DNA of 64,000 nucleotides, taken from contig CM056588.1 in assembly GCA_029721435.1 (NCBI GenBank), positions 34,992,930-35,056,929 of the forward strand, written 5' to 3'. Positions 43,671-55,753 of this stretch are shown one piece after another (position 1 is the stretch's first letter; every line of letters begins with the position of its first letter). The notes beneath the pieces are model-generated. The model saw nothing but the letters and a program-made list of their open reading frames with translations, was not told the origin of the DNA and searched no databases. The DNA comes from Gymnothorax reevesii (taxonomy: Eukaryota > Chordata > Actinopteri > Anguilliformes > Muraenidae). The position numbers and the translations under genes are program-made.

Positions 43671-44510
43671 TAGGGGTGTCAACGTTTTCAATTTTTTCTG
43701 CACGTGTACACGGGACTACTAACCGAAGTGTACCCTGTTACACGTTCTGAGATTTAGGAGCTTTTTCTATCGCAGTTGCGCTGTATAACCACAGAAAGTA
43801 AAAGGTGAAAATATGAGGTTAGTTTTAATATGCGTCCCATAGTAAAAGTAATCTGGAATTGGCGAGTGAAAGCAACAAAGAAGTCAAAGTAAGCTGAAGT
43901 GAGAGGAAAAAACTTCCTTTACACAAAGTTGAAAAAGTAGAGGGGGACTCTCACTATTATTCACTAAAATTGGCGAAAAAAAATGTTTTCTTTCTCCTCT
44001 TTAGACGCGAGGATGCGTGATCAGGTCGTGAAAAGCCGACACAACACCAACCAACGATATAGGCTAATGTACAACAACACGCAACAATATAGGCTAAAAT
44101 AACAAGCCATTAATAGTTTTTGTTTTCAGCTGCACGACATTTGCACATGGAGAAGATGATGAGCGCCGCACTCTTCTCAAGTCCTCCGCAGCCTATTCTT
44201 GATCTGGCGCGACACTGGCTGTGGCTGCGGGTTTTTTTTTATTTTTATTTTTTATATCAAGTAACATTGCGCCCCATGCATCTGTATGCGGATAACTGCA
44301 GTAGTGGGAACATTTAAGTGTATTGTTGGTTAATGTTATTACCTGAAGCTTTCAGGCAACATTATAACCCCTAAAAATAGGCGACTATATATAGCTACTG
44401 GTGAGAAATGGAGGAGGAAAAAATGACGTGTACACGGTTATTGATTTTTCTAAACGGTTATGATTTGTTATCCATGTAACCGTTTACACGTGTAGATGTT
44501 GACACCCCTA
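43671..44510. mobile_element. Non-autonomous hAT-type element (840 bp)
   Basis: The inverted ends are TAGGGGTGTCAAC and GTTGACACCCCTA. They are flanked by 8-bp repeats that differ at one base, GCATACAT (43663-43670) and GTATACAT (44511-44518). Subterminal ACGTGTACACGG-type words occur inverted at both ends. A plus-strand frame at 44120-44317 has no recognised domain. Confidence 0.8.
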
Positions 44511-44728
44511 GTATACATACATTACACCATCCAAAATTGACTATTTGCCACTCAGATTTGACCTTCCTAAAGTTGGAGACACCAGTCAGGACTTCACGGC
44601 CAGGGATGTTTGTGCATGTCATTTAGGACATGTCCTAAGACATAGGCTATCTTCAGATACTGATAAGAGATTTTGGTGTAACGGCAGATACGACACGTCT
44701 CAGCACTGTCCAAAGTTTAGTGTCTAAT

Positions 44729-45264
44729 GTCTGTGATCCACTTAAGCTTTTAAGGCTTCCGCACGCAAGCAATCGTGGCCAGTCGGGAAGCTTTTGGAAG
44801 CGACAGGAACCATCCAAAACTCACGCAAACAATCGTGGAAAGTGAGAGTAATTGGGGGGAAAAAATCATCCCATGATCCACTAACGCGAGCATTTCCGAT
44901 TGATTTCTGCTAACGTCAACAATATATATGGCGGTTGTTTTTGTAAACGGTTCCTAATTGGCAAATTGCAGAGGAAATATTTGCCACCTAGTTTGCACTT
45001 GGAACCGCTATTCCCGCATACTTCCGACATCTCATACCCTCCGACAAAATCAAACCGGTTTGATTTTGTCGGAAGAGGGATCCGCATAATCTGATCGAGT
45101 CGGAACCTCTCTTATTCAAGTGGAAGGGTCGGTACAGGTCGCAAGTCACGATCCACTTAGGTCTTGCGCGTAACAGAAATTTACACTCGTAATAGCTCGT
45201 AACTGGTCGGAAGGGGAGAATCGGGACAATCGGACACCTTAAAAACGTAAGTGGATCATGGGCT
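44729..45264. mobile_element. Palindromic MITE, copy 2 (complete)
   Basis: The ends are TGATCCACTTAAGCTTTTAAGG and, read inward from the right, TGATCCACTTACGTTTTTAAGG. The centre at about 45039-45076 is a nearly perfect 38-bp palindrome (CCGACAAAATCAAACCGGTT and its mirror). No transposase is encoded. Copy 1 lies inverted at 43190-43657. Confidence 0.72.
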
Positions 45265-45304
45265 TTATGACAAGCACTTACGATGTATTTGGAGCAACCG
45301 GCCC

Positions 45305-45420
45305 CAGGTCTTCATCTTCGACTAACATGCTGATGATCTGTCTGATTGATATCAGCTGGTGCCCAGCCCGGCTAAGCATCCCCTCTCAGCCCTCAGGTGG
45401 CGCCAAATAACAAAAATCTT
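45305..45420 (-). repeat. Right half of the interrupted dispersed repeat
   Basis: Begins AGGTCTTCATCTTCG and ends near GGTGGCGCCAAATAA. It is the continuation of 41880-41972 on the other side of the 3.3-kb insertion. Confidence 0.4.
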
Positions 45421-46300
45421 GAATTATAAGTGACATAAAATAACTTAAGTGCTATATACAAAAATATTTCGGTACTAAATACAAAAAATGCAACAAGATA
45501 TCAATGGCTTAATTTTTAGAACAAAACCAGCACAATGTCTGAAAAATCCAACTCCGTATGATCAATTCGTAAAGATAAAGTCACGTGCAGAATATACAAT
45601 CAATATGAAAGGCATGTCATATGCATTCAAATGTCAGTCCCGATAGTCTATTCATTTAGAATGTAAGGAGCATTCACATAATAGGTGTGATTAAAGGATT
45701 AGAATATTATACAACATGCGAGCAACAGGCCTACCAATAATTAGATTTTTAGAAATACGCCGCAAAATGTTTGACTCAATTTCTGATCAAATTAAAGTTT
45801 CATCTAGGATAACTACATTCAATGAAATATGTGAATGTACACAATATGCCTTTCATTTCATATAGCCAACTCGATTAATATATAGGAGACATTCACACTA
45901 GTGTGTCTAAAGGTAAGGAGAAAAATCTACTTCATTAAGTCCGGGGAATTTGTTCTTTATAGAAAGAATTCACGCATTTAATAGAGTGCCTTAGTTTTTT
46001 GTTTTATTTTTTGAAGTATAAGAGGTTATTGCATATATGCTTTGTACCAGTTAAATTAACTGTTTGTGAGTTTTTATATTGTCTATGGTTAAATATTGTG
46101 CTAGGTTTAGGGTTAGGGTTAAAGTTATGGTTAAAAATAGGGAAACCAGTGACGACTGACTCAAACTACGGTGCTAAACGGAGAAGAAACTAAGTTTCGT
46201 CAATTTGGCGAATGGAATTATAAGAGGACCCCAAAAAATGCAGCCCTTGGCCGTTTCTCAAAACCTAGGGCTCATCTCAAGGCCTAGTCTGCTTCCTTTG
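45421..46300. other. Intergenic stretch with a partial TTAGGG-type element
   Basis: No gene. From about 46100 a TTTAGGGTTAGGG-type core and a right end GGAATTATAAGAGGACCCC (46213-46231) look like a degraded copy of the inverted-repeat element that recurs at 46306 and 46592. Confidence 0.4.
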
Positions 46301-46305
46301 TAGGC

Positions 46306-46540
46306 TGCATTTTCAGGGGTCATCACTTATATCCATCCACCAAAATAACATTTAGGCCTACGCATTAGAATAAATTTAGGGTTAGGTTTGACGCTAGGTT
46401 TTGGGTTAGGGCTTAAGAGTTAAGGTTAGGGTCAGGGAAATCAGTTACTATTCGCTTAATCCAAAGCTGTTCAACGGAAAAGAAATCATCAAGTCAGTTT
46501 GCAGGATGGAATTAGGTGACGATCCCTAAAAATACAGCCT
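46306..46540. mobile_element. MITE with TTAGGG-rich core, copy 1
   Basis: The left end is GCATTTTCAGGGGTCATCAC, then TTATATCCATC; the right end is GATGGAATTAGGTGACGATC, then CCTAAAAATACAGC, its inverse. The core contains TTTAGGGTTAGG, TTGGGTTAGGG and AAGGTTAGGG. Confidence 0.65.
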
Positions 46541-46591
46541 ACAAAGGATGCAGCCTTCGCTTTGACATGCACCCCTAGGCTGCATCCTTTG

Positions 46592-46818
46592 AAGGCTGCA
46601 TTTTTAGGGGTCGTCACTTACTTCCATCTGCTAGCCTGTAATTTAGGGTAATGGAATAGGTGAAGTTTGGGGGTAGGTTTTGGGTTAATGGTTAGAGTTA
46701 AGGTTAAAGTTAGGTAAACCAGTGACAACTCACTTAAACCAAAGCTTTTTAACGGAGATGAAATGATGTTACGTCAGTTCGGCAGATGGAATTAAGTGAC
46801 GACCCCTAAAATGCAGCC
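46592..46818. mobile_element. MITE with TTAGGG-rich core, copy 2
   Basis: The left end is GCATTTTTAGGGGTCGTCAC and the right end GTGACGACCCCTAAAATGC, almost perfect inverse copies. The core has ATTTAGGGTAATGG, GTTTTGGGTTAATGG and a GGTTAAAGTTAGG tail. It lies 51 bp from copy 1 in the same orientation. Confidence 0.72.
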
Positions 46819-48449
46819 TTCGAAGGATGCAGCCTAGGCTTTGAGATGCACCCACAGCCTACGTTTTGAGATGCACCCAGGGTTAGAAAAACAAACGAGA
46901 TGTGGTCGTTCCCTACGCCGGCCAATGGAGGGCGACTGGAACATTTTACTTGTGCTTCTGACTCCCCGCGCCCTCTGGTGCTTTGTCACCTCTACTGCAC
47001 TTTTGGGTAGGTAAAAACTCCACAGCTGTCCAAATGTCACCAAAATGTTTCTCAGACCAGTCTTCTGGCATTAGGACTATTGCGATAGCGGGTCATAAGA
47101 TACATTTCAGCGCCATGGTTCACGGTTCACTGATTGTATAAATCTACTTCAGAATGAACATTTCGTTTAAAGTTGTCCGTTTTTTTTAATATATGGGCAC
47201 GATTTATCGTACTGCACGGGTATTTAATCGTCAGGTTTGCCTCGAGAAACTATTTTAGTCCGGTAGTCGTTTAGGGATATACAGATTTCTAGTGCTTGAC
47301 TGCATCGTAGGCTACCTACGGTGCAGGCAGGAGCATAAAAATGACTGCATTGTAAGCAGCATTTTGAGTTATAGGCGGTGACTAACATGCAGCAAATGGT
47401 TAATACGACTAGAACGGGAAACTGAGACGAGGTCCCTGCCCCAGTCCATGACATCATTCTGGACAAAGCGTCGACTCAAGGAGGGGTTCAAGACTCTAAC
47501 GCGGGGATAACCGTCCCGTATGGAACTAACGTTACAGAATCTCTGTCTATGAATCCTCACGACGCAAAGAAACAGACATTGCCTGCCGTCCAGGGACCCC
47601 AAAAAGGAATGTAGGCTATACCGCACCGACGGGGCATCTGTCTGACAATTTATTCTCCAGTTCAGTTCTGCTGGTTGATCCGCGGTTTGTGAATATTGTA
47701 GACTACATTCTTTTTTCTTGACATGGTGAGTTTTCGCAGCAAAGTTTTATTTTTCCGTTAATATATAATGTCCAATATATCATTACATGTTAACGCAGTG
47801 AAAACAACTTCTGACTCGTCTAGTTATATTGGCTTCTAACGTTTGCGATCAAGGAGGGTCAAAAGAAAAGAAAGTACGGTCAATTTTCGTGTACCAGTAA
47901 CGGCTATATTCATAAACACAACATTCGGAGTGGACACCCTATAGTCAGAATACAGGGAAGTTTTGACTAAGTTGGGGTCACTTGGAAGAAAGACATCGGT
48001 CACTTCGAGACAAAAGAAGTCACGTGGCAATACGGGTGGTGAAGGGTCGCATCCTAAAGTATGTCGGTCATCTTGATGCACCATGTGCTTATTAATCAGT
48101 GAGATTATTTTAACGTACTCTGCATTCTGCCATACCGATTGAAGGACACCATAACTTCTTGAATTGTCTGTTGAACTCAGATACCCTTACTTCTTTATAT
48201 AGCCTATGTAACCTAAAATAGCTATCTTATGAGATTATGATGGCTGATGGATAACTTTACCCTAGCAGCACTGCCAGCTCGACCACCGCCCAAAAACCCA
48301 GACATACGTCAATAAGCAGATTCTGCCCATTCACGGCAGTATCATGTGCATCTCGCTACTCTGCTTGCATAAACGACCAATCAAAAGTGAGAACTCAAAT
48401 GATTTGAGTGGGTCTTAGTATTTTATCGAATGAAACTGCTGGCATTGTA
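46819..48449. other. Intergenic stretch; one isolated donor-like site
   Basis: No gene could be supported. GACATG followed by a consensus donor GTGAGT at 47720-47731 looks like the end of a first exon, but no partner exon was found. Minus-strand frames at 47224-47626 have no recognised domain. Confidence 0.3.
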
Positions 48450-49984
48450 TGACCTCATTTCCAAAAAAAGTTGGGATGCTGTGTAGGCCTAAAATGTGAA
48501 TAAAAACTGATTGCAATGATTGGGAAATCATTCAAACTCTATAATAAGTTGTCTTCGCACTTTTTTTTTCAATTTATCAAATGTTGAAACTGAGAAATGT
48601 TTGTGTTTTTGAGAAATATGCTCAATTTGAATTTGATGCCAGCAACACATTTTAAAAAAGTTGTGACAGGGCCATGTTTACCACTGTGTTAAATCATCTA
48701 TTCTTTTAAAAAAACTCTGTAAGTGTTTTGGAACTGAGGAGACCAATTACTGTAGTTTTGACAGCAAAATGTTTTCACATTCTTGCTTGATTTCAGATTT
48801 CTGCTTTTCAGCATTTTTGCTGACTCCAGTCACATTTGAGCTCCAAATATTTCAATGGGTGACCCGTCTGGACTGCAGGAAGGTCAGTTTAGCACCTGGA
48901 CTCTTTTACTGCAGATCCATGATGTTGTAACCCGCATAGTTTGGCATTCTCTTGCTGAAATGAGCAAAACCTTACCAGAAAAAGATGTCTGGATGGCTTG
49001 CTCGAAAACCTGTATGTATTGTTCAGCCTTAATGCTATCTTCACAGATGTGCAAGTTACCCATGCCATGTGCACAAATGCACCCGCATTCTATCATGGCT
49101 GCTGGCTTTTGAACTGTGCACTGCTAAAAAGCCGGATATTCCCTCTTCTTAGCTCAGAGGGCATTCTTGATGCCCCCCCCCCACCCAAAAAAAAAGTCAG
49201 ATTTTGATTGGTCAAAGCACAGGATAGTTTTCCACCTTGTTTGAGGCCTTCATAAATGAGCTTAGGCCCAAAGAAGGCAGCAGCGTTTCTGGATCTTGTT
49301 TATTCATGTTTTTTTCTTTACATACTGAAGGTCTAACTTGCTGTGGATGCAGAAACAAAATGTACTCACTGAGAATGGTTTTCAGAAGTGTTCCTGAGCC
49401 CATGCATTGATTTCCACTATAGAAACCTATTTGCTTTCTGTGCAATGCCACCTGAGGGCCTGAAGATTGCGGCCAGTCAACATTGATTTTTGGCCTTGTC
49501 CCTTGCATGCAGAGATTTCTTTGGTTTCTCTGAATAATTTCATATTACATACCATAGCTGACAAAATCCCCATTTTCTTTGCAATTTCATTCTTAAATTG
49601 TTGAATAATTTTCAGTTTTTCCCATCATCTGAAAGACTCAGCCTCTCTTAGATGCTCTTTTCATACCCATATTCATGTAACTGACCCATTGCAAATTAAT
49701 CTATCTAGCTGTGAGATGTTCCATGAGGTGCATTTTTTAGTATTATGAAACCTTTTCAATCTTTCGTTGTCCTGTCCCAATTTTTTCAAAAACATGTAGC
49801 TGGCATTAAATTCAAATTGAGCTAATATTTTTCTAAAAACAATGCATTTTTCAGTTTCAACATTTGATATATTGTCTTTGAACCATTTTTGATTAAAAAT
49901 AGGGTTTAAGTGATGTGCAAATCTTTGCATTCTAGTTTTATTTACATTTTACGCAGCGTCCCAACTTCTCTGGAAATGGGTTTG
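48450..49984 (-). mobile_element. Tc1-like transposon D (degenerate)
   Basis: The inverted ends share CATTTCCA and AAGTTGGGA, a GCTG.GTA block and AAATGTGAATAAAA/AAATGTAAATAAAA, each next to TA. The length of about 1.5 kb is normal. The minus-strand transposase is scattered over several frames. Confidence 0.82.
48884..49508 (-). pseudogene. Tc1-like transposase remnant
   Basis: Recognisable blocks on the minus strand include CICAHGMGNLHICEDSIKAEQYIQVFEQ (in two halves of at most 20 residues here: GMGNLHICEDSIKAEQYIQV) near 49030-49090, and CKEKNMNKQDPE near 49300. The first aligns with the GMGNLHICEGTINAERYI block of element B, so this family is a relative of B. Stops and frame changes prevent a product. 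No intact catalytic triad is visible. Confidence 0.72.
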
Positions 49985-50463
49985 TAATACATTTTATGCA
50001 ACTGACTGAAAAATGCACGATAGGATGTCTGATGCATCTCAAGTATTCATGGGCAAAGAGTATTCAAATGATTATTTTCATGACGTCTCATCGAAGTAAC
50101 AACTGTGAGATTTAATCTCTGCTTAGCTAATTTTAGGATTCAATATTGTAGCTTTAATGAGAAATCCCTCTGAATGGATTCCTACATGGACTGCAGTGTT
50201 TTTCAGGGGATATCATTATAGATGGGCAATCTTCACAAACTTTAAGATCCGGGTGATCTTATTTCAGCTCAATGAATCAAGAGACTGAGCTAGCTACTCA
50301 GTATTTGATATTTTCCCCCCAAGTGCCTGCTGGGTTTGGATTTATGTTTTGGGTCATTGCATTGCCGTAAAAGTAAGTCTCTTCCAATTAATTTATGTAA
50401 AAATCACAGGTGATGTCATGTTTTAGAGCCGTAGCATAATTGTATGAATGTGATGCTGTAATC
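49985..50463. other. Gene-free intergenic stretch
   Basis: No gene or repeat recognised. Confidence 0.4.
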
Positions 50464-50669
50464 CAGGGGTCTCCAATCTTATCCGTAAAGGGCTAGTGTG
50501 GGTGCAGGTTTTTGTCCTAGCCAGCAGTGCTACTGCACCTGATTCCATTAATTAACTATTCAGGGGTTTTAATCAGGACCTTGGTGGGTAGAATCAGGTG
50601 TGTTAGTGTTGTGCTCAAACAAATCCAGCACCCACACTGGCCCTTTCTGGATAAGATTGGACACCCCTG
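50464..50669. mobile_element. hAT-type MITE (206 bp)
   Basis: The inverted ends are CAGGGGTCTCCAATCTTATCC (first 20 bases matter) and GGATAAGATTGGACACCCCTG. The flanking octamers CTGTAATC and CCCTAATC match at 6 of 8 positions. GTGGGTGCAGGTTTTTGTCC-type internal words mark a family common in fish genomes. No coding capacity. Confidence 0.85.
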
Positions 50670-52800
50670 CCCTAATCTGTTAATTACACATCTGATGTCT
50701 GTAATACTAATGAGCCGATCACAGCATGGTTTATGCCCAAACCATGTTGAATGGCAGCTGGCACCAGTAAAACGCTCTACCCCACCGGTACAGTTTTCAG
50801 TTTGAATATACTGTACAATACAATTGAATGTATTGGCTATACTCAAAAAGTTTTGGTATAGTTAATGCAGAACAGTGTTTCTGTTAACCCCAAAGTGGGT
50901 AGAGGTTAAATCAACTGTCTGAGACAGAGTAATTTATATTAAAGTTTATTGCCTTGGTATTGCCATTGCCATGGAGTCTGGTGCATGTGTGCTGTCGTAT
51001 CAGGGTGAACCATCACCCAACTGCAGTTCTAGAATCTGCTCAGGGGAGGAGCTTGACTTGGAAGGCAATGCACTGGATGACTACTGTGTAATGCCTCAGA
51101 ACTGTGTTTTCCTTGTATTTTACTTGTTGATCTCATATTTTCTTACAAAATGTGTGGACGGCACATTTCTCTCTGTCCACACAAAATGTCTTCTCATGCC
51201 ACCCGTATTCTTTTTGAGGTAAATATGTTTGGCAACAGTCATTTTTTGTTTTGCGTTTTCCATGTTGCTTTTGGTGAACTGGAGTACATCTCTTTCCACT
51301 GGCTGTGGGGTGCATATTGAATAGGACAAGGCCTGTGCTACCTGAAATGTGTTGAAATTATGAAAAAAGTGACTGAAATCATTATTGACATTTGAATTAC
51401 TTCTCAGGTTAGCTGTTCTGTGGTAACATAGAAATTAACGTTATTTGCTGGAAAAAGGACATTGAAAGGCCTTACATGATTTACAGTGTTATTATTATTT
51501 AAATTACACCAAAACATGCACTGGTGTATGTCCGCATTTGTGCACATGTGTGTATGCACACATATATGCACATATGCGCATGTGGTTTTGTGTGCATGTG
51601 TGGGTATTTGTGTTGTGTTTAGTATTGGCTAAATTACAATAGCACAAGGAATATGATAGAAAAAATAATTTTGGCTGTGCATTGAGCTGTTTGTTAAAAG
51701 TCCATAGTTCTCTTTAGGCACTGATGGACTTGGACAATGGGCTATCAAAAGTAGCATGTGATGCTAAACAATATTGTGAAATGTAATTTTGAAGCATAGC
51801 ATCGTAATGTAATGCTAACCGGGTCAATGACGTGACATGCAGATTTTTGTGTCCGAGCGCACTACTTGGGTTTAAAATAATTTTAAATTATTCATAATAA
51901 GCATAATTTTTTTCTATAAAACCCATTTAATTTGAACATATTTCCAGTTTATCATGAAAATGATATATATTTTATGTTTTGCCATCTCAAACCCTCAAAA
52001 TATCAGGTGGCGCAACCATCTGAGCAAGTTAACACTATCTGAAATTTATTAAATATGTAATTTAAAATATGAATCAATATAATATTAATATGGTGGCATA
52101 ATTTTTAAACTTTCAAATAAAGTTTAATATTTTAATTGTTCTTAAAATCTTTAGAATATTAAAAACAAATTTGTCTGGAAATCTGCATGTCTGAAATGTC
52201 ATGGCGGCGCAGCCGCATTCCTACAACCTTTATTTTAAATTGAAGAGAGAGATGAGTAAACAGGCTATTGTATCATCAAAGTGACCCAAGTGACCTTTAC
52301 TGATGAGTGAAATGTATGTAGATCTCTCTCAAATATTGATAAAAAATAGCTACTTTCTCTTCATAGTTAGACTCATTCAGTTTACATGTCAGGTGGTACA
52401 AACAATATAAAATTAAGAAAAAGTTATTTTATTCTCAAACTCTTTATTGTATTGTAAAAATGAATGAATGAACTAGCTAGCAAAGTCAAAAGGTTATATA
52501 GGTGTCCAAGTAGATGCCTGAATAATTGGGAATTAGTAGCACATGTCAGGCGGCGCAACCAGTAAGTCATGTGAGGCAACCAGGTAAAATACTAATTTAA
52601 ACCGAGAAATGGGAGATTGATATGAACAAATGTTTGGAAATTGTAATATAAACTAGAAATATTAGTTTTCGCAAACAAAAGCATACTGTATGCATCCCCA
52701 AGAAGCCCATCCCCAGTTGAACTTAGAGACATCCTAGCCTAGGAAAATCAACAATCGAGATGGAAAGTGAAAATACATATGTCACTGCCAATTATGCTGA
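50670..52800. other. AT-rich intergenic stretch with a loose GGCGCAACC motif series
   Basis: No gene supported. TCAGGTGGCGCAACC-like strings recur at about 52002, 52197, 52387 and 52542 and may be a very degenerate tandem repeat. An alternating CA/TG region lies at about 51525-51620. Confidence 0.35.
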
Positions 52801-52804
52801 CGCT

Positions 52805-53240
52805 GTCATAGGGTGACCTTGAAAAAACAGGTCAAGGTCAAGGTCACCATACCCAACAAAATTCCCTGGGCCTGATCAGTATGGGTGGTCAATATGTAAT
52901 GGCAACTCAAAACCCCCAAAATCCAAATTTAGACAATCTATCAAATGACCTTGAAAAAGTTGGTGAAGGCCACCCATGTTCAAACTTGTCCGAGCCCCTC
53001 CAGAGATCCATCTGTGGTATCAATTTCAAGTGTCTTGCTCAAATCCCTCCAAAGTTAGAGAGTGCACAACCCCAGAATCCTATAAAGCCGGAAGACCTTG
53101 AAAAATCAGGCCAAGGTCAAGGTCACCATACCCAACAAAACTCCCCAGGCCTGGTCACTATGGATGGTCAATATCTAATGGCTGCTCAAAATACTCTTGG
53201 AGATATTAGCAAAAACATTTGCGGCGGCGGCTTCACGCTA
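52805..53240. repeat. AGGTCA-rich tandem repeat, about 140-bp period
   Basis: GACCTTGAAAAA recurs at about 52815, 52947 and 53094. In the first and last units it is followed by CAAGGTCAAGGTCACCATAC, and in all units by a GATGGTCAATAT or related block. Period is 132-147 bp with three units. Related loci lie at 29.9-30.8 and 62.2-62.6 kb. Confidence 0.75.
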
Positions 53241-53785
53241 CTGAATACATACATGTGGGGGGATGCATAATAATCATTCTATACAACAATATACTTTTTA
53301 AATTTGTAAAGTATTTATTCACATTTCAAATCTAAAGTTGGATGTTAGAAAACCAAAATACCTGCCCCCTACAATAAAGAATCCATATGTTACTTTTAAT
53401 ACCCAGCTCAACTACAAAATAGTAATGTTTTAGGCAAAGTAGACTCTCAGGTATACTAACAAAAAAAAAAAAAAGAGGGAAGTGTGTGTTTTTTTTTTTT
53501 TTCAAGAAACTTTTAGTTGCGCCACCTACATTTTTTGGCTGGTGAAATTGCAAATACTGTCTAAAACTGCACTAAAACCCTGTAAATGTAGTGCAACCAT
53601 TTATACTCATTTAAACACACTCTTCCAAATTCAAATAAATGTATTCTGTACATTTTTAAAGATTTATTAAAACAACATAAGCATTTTTAAAAGGCTTATT
53701 TGTCATTGACCCAACCCATATCATCAAGTGAAATGCTAAATGCTATGCATCCATTATATATACTGCATCTTCCTCACTAGGATGG
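53241..53785. other. Gene-free stretch with A/T runs
   Basis: An A run at 53461-53474 and a T run at about 53490-53502 bracket a short purine stretch. No gene seen. Confidence 0.4.
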
Positions 53786-53789
53786 TGAG

Positions 53790-54060
53790 ACAGCTGGAGC
53801 CTCTCTCAGTTCACTATGGATGAAAGGCAGGAACATACCATGATAACCCACCAATCAATTGCTGGGCACACACACCATTCAATCATACTTGCCTACAGGC
53901 AATTTAGCAGTTAGCCTGACGTGCACTTGTTTGTACTGTGGGAGGACACACAAACACCGAGGGAACATGCAAACTCCACACAGGGAGAGGCCCTAGGACA
54001 GATTCAAACCCTCGGCCTTCTGGCTATGAGGCAGCAGTGCTACCCACTGTGCCACCAATT
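53790..54060 (+). repeat. Dispersed repeat sharing a conserved 19-mer with 63.2 kb
   Basis: The segment contains ACATGCAAACTCCACACAG and TGAGGCAGCAGTGCTACCCA, followed by CTGTGCCACC. The first string is also present at 63566-63584 inside another repeat. This tail is widespread in fish genomes as part of a dispersed element, whose class is not assigned here. Confidence 0.5.
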
Positions 54061-55711
54061 TCAAATGGCAAATTGTGCTGAATCATGGAAAGTTATTTTC
54101 TGTTAAGCCAACTACATTTCCATATGTATGGACTTGCATAACCATTTTAAAAGTCTCATTCAGCAAAAAGTTGGCCAATACCCAGCTCCTGGAAACTGCT
54201 GGTGATGATTTTATGTCAGCTTTCTTAAAACTGTGCAGTTCCGTAGCGTTAGACCTCGAGGAGGAGTCCGTATGTCTCTCCCACAGATATCTGACTCACT
54301 CGCGACAGCAGAGAAGAGAGGAGGGGAGTGTTTGTTCCTCTGCGGACAGGAGACGTGTAATTTTCCTTAGATCAGGATCGGTGAGCCACTGTCGCAGCCC
54401 GGTTGGAAACTTTCTGTTTACCACTGAGGGCTTTCCTTCATGACTGTGCCCTTCTGGTCCGAGCTCTGTGAGACTCCAGGGCCAGGGTGGGAGGGAGTGT
54501 GCGGGGGGACAGTGCGGGGGAGTTTGGAGATCATTAACCGAACATTCGTAATGACTGGATTAATGAAAAGATTATTTTTTAACCCGCAGACCTGTTTGCA
54601 CTCTGACTAATATACTGCGCTTGCTCCGTATTGCTTGTTGTGTCGAGTGAGGAGTTTTGAGTCTATTGGATTCTTGCTCTTCCTGTGATCGATGCCAGAC
54701 TGTTATTGTAATTCATATTGGTTGGTTTTTGTGGAGGAGGTGGTGGGGAAAGGTCACTCTCCTCTGTTCTGCAGTGAATTTTAGCTCTTTGGTTTATGAG
54801 CTTGGCCAGTGTTTCAGTAATTTGGGTGAGGGGGTTTCTTGCTATTCCTCTTTTTCCTGTGCAACTTGAGCCAAGCTATAGGATGTCTTCAGACTGACTC
54901 TCTGCTTCCAGGAACATCTGGACTATCAGAAATCTCTTTTTTTTTGAGGAATTTTCATCAGATATAGGTAAAGCGTATTATGGGTGAACTTTTGGGCGGT
55001 AAAATACCGTAAGTCTTCACTGAAATATTTCAGTTTTTAGCCTTTATTTTTACAAAGTATGTTTCTGTTGTTGAGGGCATCCTTGGAGAAATGTCAGATG
55101 GAGCAGATTCGAGCAGGGAATGACGGAGAAAATGAGCAAAGCCCCTGGTTAGATTTAAAGGTTAAGGGCCTTGCTAAAGGGCCCAACATCAGTATTCGTC
55201 CCAACCTTATCTCTGCAGATCCTGGTCAGAATCCTTAACCTCACTGGGGGCTTAAACCAGCCAGCAACCTACCACCAGACTACCCTACCACTATCAGGCT
55301 TTCAATGGCAAATTTCAATCTGCTGTGAACTCAAGGTGCTTTTGTTGACAGCTAATATAAACATGTATGAAATATTTTCTCCGTGCCTTGGATTAGGTTT
55401 GTACTTGAATATGTTACTGAGACGGCAAATTCCTGAACTCCCCACATCTGTTCGTTCATGCCCTCTCTCCTGTCCAAAAAATATATGTGTTATATAAGTA
55501 CAGCATAAAGAAACGTAGATCTTGTGAAATTGAATATTACACCGCACTGCCCACCCAGTGACAGGAAGCTGCATCCTACCTCTGAGGGAATTTTGTGAAA
55601 CGCTGGAGAGATATTATGTCCAATGTGTTTCCTGCTGTGGGCGTCCTGGGGTTTACCAGAGCTTCACCCAGTCTATTTCAGTATCCTGCCACACGCACAC
55701 ACTGTCATATA

Positions 55712-55718
<7 letters not shown>
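54061..55718. other. Possible 5' region of the signal-peptide gene
   Basis: A GC-richer block at about 54240-54540 contains a donor-like GATCG|GTGAGC at about 54380. It may be a non-coding first exon and promoter of the gene whose signal-peptide exon is at 56630. This is inference only; no transcript evidence can be read from the sequence. Confidence 0.25.

Positions 55719-55751
<33 letters not shown>
55719..55751. repeat. (AC)n microsatellite
   Basis: A pure AC tract of about 16 units. Confidence 0.95.

Positions 55752-55753
<2 letters not shown>

Larger units (their letters stand above)
41973..45304. mobile_element. 3.3-kb DNA transposon with nested insertions
   Basis: The ends are GGGCTGGTTGCACT (left) and, read inward from the right, GGGCCGGTTGCTCC, both followed by TAAGTGCT-like words. 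The trinucleotide CAG flanks both sides (41970-41972 and 45305-45307), and the interrupted repeat resumes cleanly. A 3-bp duplication would fit PIF/Harbinger-type elements. No transposase frame is seen. The interior contains at least three later insertions, listed separately. Confidence 0.6.

Noticed and set aside
47224..47626. Cys-rich minus-strand frame (CCLQCSHFYAPACTVGSLRC) as a small secreted protein
   Set aside because: Tempting hydrophobic and cysteine pattern, but no start context, splice partner or related family could be recognised, and overlapping frames are equally open.
50971..51222. 83-codon frame with a hydrophobic segment as a small membrane protein
   Set aside because: No homologous family recognised and no neighbouring exons; equal-length frames on the other strand overlap it.
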